The notes below the pieces were generated by a model, which had not been told where the DNA came from, did not search any database, and worked only from the letters and a program-made list of their open reading frames with translations. A program made the translations under genes and the position numbers. From Calamus simplicifolius (taxonomy: Eukaryota; Streptophyta; Magnoliopsida; Arecales; Arecaceae), in assembly GCA_900491605.1 (NCBI GenBank), contig UESW01005002.1:231753-295752 (forward strand): 64,000 bases of DNA. The letters run 5' to 3'. Within the stretch, counting starts at the first letter, position 1. Each line of letters starts with the position of its first letter. Positions 9,992 to 20,764 of the stretch are shown piece by piece.

Positions 9992-10801
9992 GGTCTCTTG
10001 GAACCGACAGCCAGCGTCGGCCTTTTGAGCCAGACAGCCAGCGTCGGCCTTTTGAGCCAGACAGCCAACGTCGGCCTTTTGAGCCAGACAGCCAGCGTCG
10101 GCCTTTTGAGCCAGACAGCCAGCGTCGGCCTTTTGAGCCCGACAGCCAGCGTCGGCCTTTTGAGCCAGACAATCAGCGTCGGCCTTTTGAGCCAGATAGC
10201 CAGCGTCGGCCTTTGAGCCGGCCCCTGGCGTCGGCCTCCAGCGTCAGCCCCAGCGTCAGCCATCAGCAGCAGCCTCCAACATTGGCCACCGGTGTCGACC
10301 TTCATACAAGGATTAGTCTTAGGCAACTAACCCCGCGATCTAAGGACTACTGCCGGATAGCTCGGGCGTATCAGCCTGATCAGCGGTTACCGCTAGAAGC
10401 GGCCCTTATCCAGCAACAGTCCAACAGCCTACCGTTCGATGAAGTATCACAACGGAACGTTCTGACGGTTCCAATAGACCCAGGTATACGGATCCCCAAC
10501 AGGTATTAAAGGGAGGGACCGAGCTCCAAGCAAGGGGACTCTCTCTCTCGTTTTCTCTCCCAAAAAGTGAAACTTGCTTAACAATAGTTCAAAAATAAAT
10601 CATATTCCTGTTCGACGACTCACTGACTTGGGCGTCGGAGGGTCCACGCCGGAACCACCAGCCCGGAACTTTTTGCAGGCTCTTGGAGAAAGACGACGGC
10701 CCTTCTACACATCAGGCTATTGGCGAAAGACGACGGCCCGTCTACGCATCCAGCGATTCCAACCTGCCCCGACGTTCACCATCCTTGAGTCGGCCGCAAC
10801 A
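9992..10801 (+). mobile_element. 5' LTR of the gag-pol element
   Basis: It ends in CCGCAACA at 10801, directly before the primer-binding site. It contains a TATA-like TATTAAA (10504-10510) and shares blocks with the 3' LTR at 19289-20149 (taccgttcgatgaag; gacgactcactgacttgggcgtcgg). The U3 start expected as TGATACGACTGG is not visible; instead the 76-bp array of the left arm runs straight into a 27-bp repeat. The R/U5 differs clearly from the 3' LTR, so the two may not derive from one insertion. Confidence 0.75.
9995..10215. repeat. 27-bp tandem repeat in LTR U3
   Basis: Eight copies of a 27-bp unit built on CCTTTTGAGCCAGACAGCCAG followed by CGTCGG. The 3' LTR has no such array at the equivalent place, only short CAGCGTCGGCCC repeats. 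Confidence 0.9.
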
Positions 10802-10822
10802 GATTGGCGCGCCAGGTAGGGG
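10802..10822 (+). other. Primer-binding site (TGGCGCGCCAGGTAGGGG)
   Basis: TTGGCGCGCCAGGTAGG follows the LTR terminus CAACA after two bases. The TGG start pairs with a tRNA CCA end. The same motif, reversed, lies beside the LTRs at 2156 and 37273, which ties those elements to this family. I cannot name the tRNA with certainty. Confidence 0.8.
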
Positions 10823-10889
10823 GGAGAGGCAGAAGGCAGACCAAGTCAAGACTCTCCCCTGAAATCTCTCCAATTTTGCAAAGGAAGCG

Positions 10890-12690
10890 ATGGTGACCAC
10901 GCGAGCACAAGAGGCTTCCTCTAGCCAGGCAGCCAGGCACATCCCGCGAGTGGAGCATTTGGAGGCCAACCCTCATGCTCCACCCCTTGCACCAACGAGC
11001 CAACCTGACCGGCTTGATGATCTAGCCCATCAGGTCCAGGATCTGACGACGATGGTCCGAGGGCTTCAAGAGCGCTATGTGGCTGCTGTAACTCAACCCC
11101 CTGTAACGGGCGAAGGGGTGCGAGGAACAGTACAGTCTCACCAAGGAGGGACCCCGCCTGAGGTCTCTCACCGCTCACCCCCGAACCTCATCGTCAAGGG
11201 ACCTCGAAGCGACGACGGTCTCCTTTCCGTCGCTCAGTCGTCCCCACCACCGACCGGAAGAAAAGGAGTCCAAGCGGGCGCCTTCCTTGCGCCGTCGACC
11301 TTCTTCTTCCGATTCATCCCAAGGGACCTCAAAGCGACGACGGTCTCCTTCCCGTCGCTCCAGTCGCCCCCACCACCGACCGGAAGAAAAAGAGTCCAAG
11401 CGGGCACATTCTTTGCGCCGGCGATCTTCTTCTTCCGACTCATCTTGAGGTGACACTCCCCGGAAAACCACTCGGCGGGCCGAGCAAAGGCTTGACGAGT
11501 ACCATCGGCGGTTGGACGAACTCAGCCGTCAGATCGCCGATCCCTATGCAGCGGAGTACGAACGTCGCCCTCCGCTTTCTCGCCATATCATGAAGGAACC
11601 GGTCCCCCCCCGGTTTCGTCTCCCTCAATTGGATCCATATGATGGAACGACGGACCCCCTGGACCATCTGGAAAGCTACAAAGTCCTCATGCAGGTCCAG
11701 GGAGCGACAGATTCCTTATTATGCGTCGCCTTCCCGGCTACGCTCTGTAAGGCGGCACGCGCGTGGTACTCCCGTTTACTTCCACCCAGCATCAACTCCT
11801 TTCGGCAACTTGAGCGGTCTTTCCTGGCTCATTTTGATGCCTGTCGAAAGATCCCACAAGTTGCCGATAGCCTCTTTGCTGTCCAGCAGAAAAGTGGCGA
11901 GACCTTAAAGGATTTCGTCGCTCGATTTAAGGAGGCAGCACTGGAGGTGTACAACCTGGAAGACTCTGTCGCCACCTTGGCCCTGAAGAGAGGACTTCGC
12001 CCGTCCAGATTTGCTTACTCTCTGGATAAGAAGCCTCCGCGTTCCTACGTCGAGCTTCTGAGCCGGGCACAGAAATACATCCGCGCTGACGAGGCAGATT
12101 CTTCCCGGAGAGACATTTACAAGAACCCCAGTAACAAACCGCCACCTTCTGACCGCGCTGGAGCGCAGCCTAGGAAGCCCGAGCCTCCACGACGCTCGGA
12201 TCGCCGGCCACAAGCGCTGGTTCCTAAAGAGCAGTTCACTCCCCTCATGGCCCCCATCTCCCACATCCTACTGGAGATCGAGGAGGAACCATATTTCAAG
12301 CGACCGGCTCCCTTGAAGTCCGGAGCCCCCCGCAACAAGGAGTTTTACTGCCGGTACCATCGGGACTACGGCCACGACACCGAAGATTGCCGCAATTTAA
12401 AAAAGGCCATCGAGGAGCTGGTTCAGCAGGGCCACCTGGGCAAGTTTGTTCGAAGGGGGAATCTCCCTGCGGTGGGCCCCATGGCACCCCCAAGTCATTC
12501 GGCTGGCGTGGATAATGCCCCGACCGAAAAAACCATAGCTATGATCTCTTGGGGAACGGATGGTGGTTCGAAAAGGCCGCGTGAGGGAATAGACTCTGTA
12601 ATACCTTTTTTCGGAAAGGATCTAGATGGGGTAGTTAACAAGCACGACGACAGCGTCGTAGTTTCTATGACTATAGCTAAGCACCCTGTA
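10890..12690 (+). pseudogene. gag: Gag of a Tat-type Ty3/Gypsy element, broken
   Basis: It starts ATG at 10890 (MVTTRAQEASSS), 88 bp after the LTR. The N-terminal part has a helix (LDDLAHQVQDLTTMVRGLQE) found in related gags. A Ser/Arg-rich region contains a tandem duplication of about 122 bp (11200-11445) and loses frame; a TGA at 11446-11448 interrupts the frame that continues. The gag core follows from about 11480: LPQLDPYDGTTDPLDHLESY, then the FPATL.GAARAWYSRL-like and FLAHF segments. The zinc-knuckle variant CRYHRDYGHDTEDC (about 12350-12390) has spacing CX3HX4HX4C. Gag would form the particle that packages element RNA. Frameshift and stop make this copy defective. Confidence 0.85.
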
Positions 12691-15600
12691 AAAAGAATTT
12701 TAATTGATAGTGGAAGCTCTGTGGATGTCTTGAGTTACGAGGCTTTTGTTCGGATGAATTTATCAAGTCCTTGCTTCGACCCGTTGCCACACCACTAATG
12801 GGCTTCACGGGAGACTCAGTGAACGTCGAAGGCGAAATTACTCTCCCGGTCACGGCTGGAACTCCTCCATGTCAGAGTACAGTGGTTGTAAACTTCCTGG
12901 TGGTCCGGGTCCCGCTGGCCTATAACGCCATCTTGGGAAGACCGGGGCTGAACTTGCTGGATGCCGTGATCTCCACCAAGAGACTGTTAGTAAGATTCCC
13001 TACCAATGAAGGGATCGGAGAAATGAAGGGGGAGCAAAGCCCACTGCCGCCCTGTTATCATCTGTCGCCCAGTCCGCTGAGCGACAAGTCAGCGACGGCC
13101 TCTGAGTCGCTCGATCCAAGGGAGTTGGGAAGAAGGGGAGAGCCGGCAGAGCACCTTCTAACCCTCCCCTTGGACGATAACCCGACAAGGACTGTTCAGC
13201 TGGGGGCATCACTCCCGGAAGAGACACGTCGTCAACTCCTCGCATTCCTACGGGCCAACGCTGACGTCTTCGCATGGTCTTCCTCCGACATGCCAGGCGT
13301 CCCTGAAGAGGTAATTACCCATCGGCTTAACCTCAAGCCAGAGTGTCGGCCAATCCGACAGAAGAAGAGAAACTTCGCTCTAGACAGACAGAAAGCTATC
13401 GACGAGGAAATCCGCAAGCTTATGGCTGCGGGCCACATTCGGGAAGTCCACTACCCTGAATGGCTAGCTAATGTGGTGTTAGTCCGCAAGGCCAACGGGA
13501 GCTGGAGAATGTGTGTAGACTTCACCGACCTCAACAAGGCGTGCCCCAAAGATAGCTTTCCACTACCTCAAATCGATCAATTAGTGGATGCTACATCCGG
13601 CCACGAAGTTCTCAGCTTCATGGACGCATTCTCCGGATACAACCAGATCCGGATGAATCCGGAGGATGAGGAAGCTACTTCCTTCATAACTGAAAAGGGT
13701 CTATATTGCTACAAGGTGATGCCTTTCGGGTTAAAGAACGTGGGGGCTACTTACCAGAGGCTGATGAACAAAGTCTTTGAAGGACAGATAGGGCGTAATA
13801 TGGAAGTGTATGTGGATGACATGCTGACAAAAAGCGTTCGTGCCCTTGACCACATCACGGATCTGGCAGAAACTTTTGACAATCTTCGTCGATATCAGAT
13901 GAAGCTGAACCCTCGCAAGTGTGCATTCGGAGTAACAGCTGGGAAGTTCTTGGGTTTCATGGTGACCCGGAGGGGAATTGAAGCTAACCCGGACAAAGTC
14001 CAAGCCATCTTGGACATGAGGCCTCCCGCCAACAAGAAGGAAGTACAACGCCTGACGGGAAGAATAGCCGCCTTAAGCCGCTTCCTATCCAAGTCTGCGG
14101 AAAGGTGTTTGCCTTTCTTCAAGGCGCTTCGTAGAATCAATAAGTTCGAGTGGACCAAAGAATGCCAGGAGGCATTCGAAGGGTTGAAGACATTCCTATC
14201 CACCCCACCACTGCTAGCCAAACCGACGGGCGGAGAGGAGCTCCTTCTATACCTTGCAGCTTCTCCTGAGGCTGTTAGCTCCGTGCTAGCCCGTGTGGAC
14301 ACTGATGGCACACAAAGGCCAGTATACTATACAAGTAAGGTGCTTCATGATGCTGAGACTCGATACTCAAACATGGAAAAGATCATCTTTGCGCTAATCG
14401 TGTCGGCCCAGCGTCTGCGGCCATACTTCCAAGCCCACCCGATTGCAGTGATCACTGACCAGCCTCTAAAGACAATTCTAGCTCGTCCGGATACTTCTGG
14501 CCGGCTGGCCAGGTGGGCCCTCAAGCTGGGGGAGTTTGATTTATCTTTCCGCCCTCGTTCGGCCATGAAGTCTCAGGTCTTGGCAGATTTCTTGGTCGAA
14601 TGTACTTGGGGAACCGAGTTATCCATAGAACTTCCGACGGACACTCAACCCTTAGAAGCCCGTGACGATGAGTGGGTCCTTCACGTAGATGGGGCGTCGA
14701 ACTCTCAAGGGAGCGGAGCAGGCCTCATCTTGGCTAACCCGGATGGGGTGGTTACTGAGTGTGCACTTCGCTTCCTCTTCCCAGCCACTAATAACCAGGC
14801 GGAATATGAGGCTTTGTTATCCGGAGTAAGACTGGCTCGGGAACTGGGGGTGAAACGCCTTAGAGCTTTTACCGACTCCCAATTGGTTGCTGGCCAGATC
14901 ACCAAGGAGTACGAGGCAAAGAATCCTATCATGGCCCGTTACTTGGATGCGGTGTTCTCAATGACCTCTCCATTTACTCACTTCAGCGTCAGCTACATTC
15001 CTCGACAAGAGAATGCTAGAGCTGACGCCCTATCCCACCTCGCTGCCTCAGCTGATGGGATGTTGGGAAAAGCTTACGTGGAGCACCTAGAAGCCCCAAG
15101 CATTGATGCACCAATGGAAACTTTACCAGTGGGGCAGGAGCCTTCCTGGATGGACGCCTATGTTCAATACTTTACTGAAGGTATCCTCCCCGAAGACCCT
15201 GCCGAAGCCAGAAAGCTTAAGAGACGGGCCCCGAAGTTCTTCCTTATGGAAGGAAGGCTCTACCGAAGGTCATTCTCGTACCCCATCCTCAGGTGCGTCG
15301 GTCCTACCGACGCCAATTATATTTTGCGAGAGATACACGAGGGGATATGCGGAAGCCATCTGGGGGGCAGGGCTCTTGCATATAAAGCTCTACGTCAAGG
15401 GTATTACTGGTTGACGATGAAAGAAGACGCATCTGAACTTGTTAAAAAGTGTGACATCTGCCAGCGTCACGCCAACGTCCAACATCTACCTGCATCCCAG
15501 CTAACCCCTCTAGCCGCACTGTGGCCCTTCGCACAATGGGGCATGGACATCCTAGGACCTTTCCCCCCTGCCTCCGGACAACGTAAGTTCCTAGTTGTGG

Positions 15601-16378
15601 CCGTCGATCACTTCACTAAGTGGATCGAGGCGGAAGCTCTTGCTAAGATCACGGAAGCCAAAGTGAGGTCTTTCTTCTGGAAATCTGTGGTGTGTCGATT
15701 CGGGTTACCACACACCCTGGTTACAGACAACGGCCGGCAGTTTGATAACACGGCCTTCCAAGAATTCTGCGAGGGCCTAGGAATCCGTACCGATTCACCT
15801 CCGTAGGGCATCCCCAAACCAACGGCGCAGCTGAGGTGACCAATCGCATCATCCTACAAGGACTCCGGGCTCGGCTAGATAGCTGTAAAGGGCGCTGGGT
15901 GGAAGAACTTTCCAGTGTGTTGTGGGCCTACCATACTATGCCGCGAGCACCCACAGGGGAAACTCCCTTCAGCCTGGTCTTTGGAACCGAGGCGGTCATC
16001 CCCGTAGAAATAGGGGCTCCTAGTCCCCGGACGGAGTTATACCATGAAGAAAGCAACTCCAACCAGCTAAGGGCTGATCTGGATTTGGTGGAAGAATTGC
16101 GGGATCAAGCGCATCTTCGGATGGCAGCATTCCGTCAGCGAGTGGCCAAACACTACAACTCTCGGGTGCGGCCCAAGATATTCCGGCCAGGAGACCTGGT
16201 CCTACGAAGAGCTGAAGTATCGAAGCCAACGGAAGGGGGCAAGCTGGCACCAAAATGGGAAGGACCATACCGTGTCAAAGAGGTACTCCACCATGGAGCA
16301 TATAAAGTTGAAGAGCTGGACGGGAAGCTGCTCCCTCGAACTTGGAATGCTGACAATTTACGACGGTACTATCAATAG
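12691..16378 (+). pseudogene. pol: Pol (protease, RT, two RNase H, integrase) with frameshifts
   Basis: Protease active site LIDSGSS lies at 12700-12720, in the gag frame. A frameshift at about 12770 moves the rest of protease (AYNAILGRPGLN) into the long pol frame. Reverse transcriptase follows (about 13330-14050), with YVDD at 13809-13820. Next come a Ty3-type RNase H (about 14230-14620) and a second RNase H (about 14670-15050; HVDGASN, FTDSQLV, NARADALS), the dual arrangement known for Tat elements. Integrase has a zinc site (H..H at about 15340-15365, CDICQ at 15454) and the catalytic core (D in GMDILGPF, D in VTDNGRQF, E in NGAAEVTNR). A one-base slip near 15795 ends the main frame at 15806, and the C-terminal part continues in another frame to TAG at 16376-16378. 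Confidence 0.9.
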
Positions 16379-16450
16379 AATTCTATCGTTATTAACTTGA
16401 ATCTGTCTGATGCATGAATAATAGACATGTTCTTATTTTCTAACGAGTAT

Positions 16451-18305
16451 GTTAGCCAAAGACCAACTCCGCGTTGGCACCCAAGACCGGCGTCCAGTGT
16501 CGGCATCAAAAGACCGGATCCGCTCCGGCACTCAAAGACCAACTCCGCGTTGGCACCCAAGACCGGCGTCCAGCGTCGGCATCAAAAGACCGGATCCGCT
16601 CCGGCACTCAAAGACCAACTCCGCGTTGGCACCCAAGACCGGCGTCCAGCGTCGGCATCAAAAGACCGGATCCGCTCCGGCACTCAAAGACCAACTCCGC
16701 GTTGTCATCCAAGACCGGCGTCCAGCGTCGGCATCAAAAGACCGGATCCGCTCCGGCACTCAGAGACCAACTCCGCGTTGGCACTAAAGACCAACTCCGC
16801 GTTGGCATCCAAGACCGGCCCCAGCGTCGGCATCAAAAGACCGGATCCGCTCCGGCACTCAAAGACCAACTCCGCGTTGGCACCCAAGACCGGCGTCCAG
16901 CGTCGGCATCGAAAGACCGGATCCGCTCCGGCACTTAAAGACCAACTCCGCGTTGGCATCCAAGACCGGCGCCCAGCGTCGGCATCAAAAGACTGGATCC
17001 GCTCTGGCACTCAAAGACCAACTCCGCGTTGGCATCCAAGACCGGCGCCCAGCGTCGGCATCAAAAGACCGGATCCGCTCCGGCACTCAAAGACCAACTC
17101 CGCGTTGGCACCCAAGACCGGCATCCAGCGTCGGCATCGAAAGACCGGATCCGCTCCGGCACTCAAAGACCAACTCCGCGTTGGCACCCAAGACCGGCGC
17201 CCAGCGTCGGCATTAAAAGACCGGATCCGCTCCGGCACTCAAAGACCAACTCCGCGTTGGCACCCAAGACCGGCGTCCAGCGTCGGCATCGAAAGACCGG
17301 ATCCGCTCTGGCACTCAAAGACCAACTCCGCGTTGGCACCCAAGACCGGCGTCCAGCGTCGGCATCAAAAGACCGGATCCGCTCCGGCACTCAAAGACCA
17401 ACTCCGCGTTGGCACCCAAGACCGGCGTCCAGCGTCGGCATCAAAAGACCGGATCTGCTCCGGCACTCAGAGACCGGCGTCCAGCGTCGGCATCAAAAGA
17501 CCGGATCCGCTCCGGCACTCAGAGACCAACTCCGCGTTGGCACTAAAGACCAACTCCGCGTTGGCATCCAAGACCGGTGCCCAGCGTCGGCATCAAAAGA
17601 CCGGATCCGCTCCGGCACTCAAAGACCAACTCCGCGTTGGCACCCAAGACCGGCGTCCAGCGTCGGCATCGAAAGACCGGATCCGCTCCGGCACTTAAAG
17701 ACCAACTCCGCGTTGGCACCCAAGACCGACGTCCAGCGTCGGCATCAAAAGACCGGATCCGCTCCGGCACTCAAAGACCAACTCCGCGTTGGCACCCAAG
17801 ACCGGCGTCCAGCGTCGGCATCAAAAGACCGGATCCGCTCTGGCACTCAGAGACCAACTCCGCGTTGGCATCAAAGACCGACTCCGCGTTGGCAACTAAA
17901 GACCAACTTCGCGTTGGCATCCAAGACCGGCGCCCAGCGTCGGCATCAAAAGACCGGATCCGCTCCGGCACTCAAAGACCAATTCCGCGTTGGCATCCAA
18001 GACCGGCGCCCAGCGTCGGCATCAAAAGACCGGATCCGCTCCGGTACTCAAAGACCAACTCCGCGTTGGCATCCAAGACCGGTGCCCAGCGTCGGCATTA
18101 AAAGACCGGATCCATTCCGGCAACTAAAAACCACCTCCGCGTTGGCATCAAAGACCAACTCCGCGTTGGCATCCAAGACCGGCGTTCAGCGTCGGCAATA
18201 GAAGACCGGATCCGTTCCGGCAACTAAAGACCAACTCCGCGTTGGCACCTAAGGCCGGCGTCCAGCGTCGGCAACAAAAGACCGGATCCGCTCCGGGAAT
18301 TAAAG
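16451..18305. repeat. 76-bp tandem array of three hairpins per unit (right copy)
   Basis: About 24 units, the reverse complement of the left array. The three dyads are exact in most units: CCAACTCCGCGTTGG (first at 16463-16477), CCGGATCCGCTCCGG (first at 16514-16528) and CCGGCGTCCAGCGTCGG, with one G-T pair. Loops are TCCGC, TCCGC and TCCAG. It starts 73 bp after the pol stop. The long plus-strand frames (16427-17698, 17029-18201) are repeat artefacts. Confidence 0.9.
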
Positions 18306-18571
18306 ACCCAACTGTGTGTTGGCGCAAAAGACCGTCGCCTAGCGTCAGCCGTAGAGATCGATTGTGTTGACACCAAGGACCACCGAATATCGGCCTTGTC
18401 GATGCTTAGGACAGCATCATGGCTCATGGTCCTATCTAACGTAACCTACTATGCATATTCCTATCAACTGGCAATTCATAGCGGTTTGAACAAATGAAGC
18501 TCAAGAAATTAAAAACATTCATTGATGATGAAGTTTACAAAAGTGCCAACAAGAAGAAAAATGAAAAGCAG
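18306..18571. other. Linker between array and ORF relic (right copy)
   Basis: The inverted counterpart of 7938-8199, non-coding. The 68-codon frame here (18494-18700) is antisense to the ORF relic and is preserved only because both arms are nearly identical. Confidence 0.6.
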
Positions 18572-18982
18572 CTAATGGGCATCCGAAGGTGGGGTGCCAT
18601 CTTCAGGGACGTCGTCAGGCTGCAGCTCCTCGATATCTTCCAAGTCGTAAAGCTCCTGTATTTTCTTTTTGCAATCTTGGAAGCCGGCGTCATAAGCTAA
18701 CGTCGCCGAATCAGCTACCTTGTCATCGAAGGCTTCGGATTTTTTATAATCCTCTATGGCATTAGCCCCCTTCTCTTCCGCTTCGGTGGCTCTTCTCTGA
18801 GCCTCCGCCACTGCCGCCTCCAAATCCGTGATTTTAATTATGTGTTGGCGGGTGGCTTCCTTAGCCGCATTGGTCTCGGCCAAGGACAGAGCACGGGGAG
18901 AATGAACAGAAGACGGAAATGCAGGCGGACTCAAAAGGGAGCAATGGCGGAAAAGAGAGGGAAGATAGGAAGATAAGGGCAA
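18572..18982 (-). pseudogene. Relic of the antisense ORF (right copy)
   Basis: A minus-strand frame of 136 codons, nearly identical to 7527-7937 (about four residue changes, such as DDKVADSATL for DDEVADSAAL). It lies between pol and the 3' LTR in antisense orientation, where Tat elements are known to carry additional antisense ORFs. The homologous part is about 18572-18890: coiled coil and acidic tail. The N-terminal Transposase_28-type domain is absent, so it is a deletion derivative. Confidence 0.6.
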
Positions 18983-19288
18983 TTCGCCATCATTACACCG
19001 TCTCGAAACACCCTCTAATCGTCCGATTTAGCCACGCGTCCGTCTTCAGTTGGGAGGCGTTTCGACGACCCGCCGATACGAAAAGGTCGAAAAGACCACC
19101 AATGTAAAAAGGGACGCTAACCTTACCGCAATGATGCCGTCCGCCTTTTCATGGCGCTGCCCGAGGGAAATCCTCCCTAATCCCAACAAAAGCAAGATGA
19201 CAACGTGGAAACCGGCCCCCTAGAAGATATTCACACCCCCTTTCGCAGGTAAGTAAACGCTCACCAATCTCAGGGGTGGGGGGGCATC
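18983..19288 (+). mobile_element. 3' interior with polypurine tract
   Basis: Non-coding. It ends in a purine tract, CAGGGGTGGGGGGGCATC (19271-19288), directly before the LTR start TGATACGACTGG. It mirrors 7222-7526. Confidence 0.65.
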
Positions 19289-20149
19289 TGATACGACTGG
19301 CGGTTTCCCCGGGGTAATAATATCTTCCGCACAACTTTCGAAAGCAATGATGTGACAACGAAACCCAAGGCCACCAGCGTCGGCCCTCAGCACCGGCCCC
19401 AGCGTCGGTTCTCAGCACCGGCCCCAGCGTCGGTTCTCAGCGTCGGCCCCCAGCGTCGGCTCCTAGCGCCGGCCCTCAGTGTCGGCCCTCAGCGTCGGCC
19501 CTCAGTGTCGGCCCCCAGCGTCGGCTCCTAGCACCGGCCCTTAGCGTCGGCCTGGTGAGCCAGTGGCTAGCGTCGGTCTTCAGAGCTGGCCACCAGCGTC
19601 GGCTTCCAGCGTCGATCCTCAGCGTCGGTCTCCATAAGCCCCCAATACTGAGGCTTTGGTTCCGGCATCCAACACTGCCACCCGACCTCGGCCCCCAGTG
19701 TCGGCCGTCATACAAGGATGTTCTAGGCAATGGACCCCGCGATTTAAGGTCTATTGCCGAATGGTCTGTTGACCCAAATCGTGGGCAGGTCTCAGCCTAA
19801 TCAGCAGTTACCGCTATAAGCGGCCCCTATCCCGCAACAGTCCAACAACTTACCGTTCGATGAAGCATATTCGACGGTTCCAACAGGCCAAGATACACGG
19901 GATCCCCGACAGGTATAAAGGGAAGACTCGAGTTCCATGCTAGGGGACTCTCTTTCAGAAGAAAAACTTCCACTAGAATAATCATTCAAATCCCTGTTTG
20001 ACGACTCACTAACTTGGGCGTCGAAGGGTCCCCGCCGGAACTACCGGCCCGGGACTTTTTGCAGGCTCCTGGAGGAAGGCGGTGATCTCTCTGCACACCC
20101 GGTGATCCTAGTCCACCCGACGTTCATCATACGTGATTCGGCAGCAATA
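19289..20149 (+). mobile_element. 3' LTR, plus orientation, just upstream of the IQD gene
   Basis: Starts TGATACGACTGGCGG after the polypurine tract and ends GGCAGCAATA (canonical CAACA changed to CAATA). U3 repeats of CAGCGTCGGCCC type lie at 19370-19640. The TATA box TATAAAG is at 19914-19920. Length is 861 bp. The bases after it, CTATC, may be a target duplication, but the matching left end is lost in the rearrangement. Its transcription direction points at the IQD gene, whose first exon starts about 0.5 kb away. Confidence 0.8.
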
Positions 20150-20639
20150 CTATCATTAATAACAAAATTATAATTTGAGCTATCCTTTTCTTTTATTACA
20201 ACAATATATTCTCTTCTGAATTTTGGCATTGCTCTAATCAGTTGCTGAACCTTTATCAATAATCGAAACAACCACCACAAGTGGCTGCCTCAAATCCCCG
20301 GCGCATCACGGCGGTGACCAGACCGCCGCTCTGGACTTTCCAGCGTTTAACCACCAACCAAAGATGAGGTCGCCTCCGGATCAGAAGCAAACTAAACTGG
20401 CCTCCAAAGACGCGTGGCAGGCCACCACCCACACCATGACCAATATCCGGATCCACGACTTCAACTCAAACCAATGGAATCCTTCCACACGTCCAACTCG
20501 AGCTTAAGTGAGAGGATTAATGACTCCAGGATTAAAATGAGCGGCAGTGGAGCCACGGGGAAAAAAAGTTGGGCTTTTACGCGAAGCCTTCCCAGTCCCG
20601 ACAGGGGGGGAGAAAGAGAGGATCGGGCGAAGATCTTTT
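20150..20639 (+). promoter_or_regulatory. Probable IQD gene promoter region
   Basis: A unique-looking, moderately GC-rich segment between the retroelement LTR and the IQD 5' exon. It has CCAAT-like motifs (accaatatcc at about 20439, accaatgg at about 20470) but I see no convincing TATA box. The assignment rests on position only. Confidence 0.35.
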
Positions 20640-20764
20640 CATCAGAATGCGACAGCGAGAGAGCGATTTTTAGAGAGAGAGAGACTGATTGCTGGCCAAA
20701 GAAAAAGGGGAAAAGATAAAAAGAAAAGGAAGAGCGTGCGATGGTACGTCCCTTGTTCTCTCAG
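20640..20764 (+). other. IQD5: IQD gene 5'UTR exon 1 (start approximate)
   Basis: A GA-rich leader (gagagagcg, agagagagagagactg) ends at a good donor, CTCAG|GTAAAT (20764/20765). The next exon starts after AACAG at 26925 and carries the start codon 34 bases in. A leader intron next to GA-rich 5' leader sequence is common in plant genes. The transcription start is not determinable here. An upstream ATG at 20741 lies in this exon. Confidence 0.5.

Noticed and set aside
8610..10172. 520-codon minus-strand ORF with a repeated R-P-A-S-A-S-K-D-R motif
   Set aside because: It is a translation of the 76-bp array. Because 76 is not a multiple of three and the unit has no stop on this strand, all frames stay open. 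No domain or start context.
16427..18201. Plus-strand ORFs of 423 and 390 codons after pol
   Set aside because: Same array, other arm; repeat artefact.
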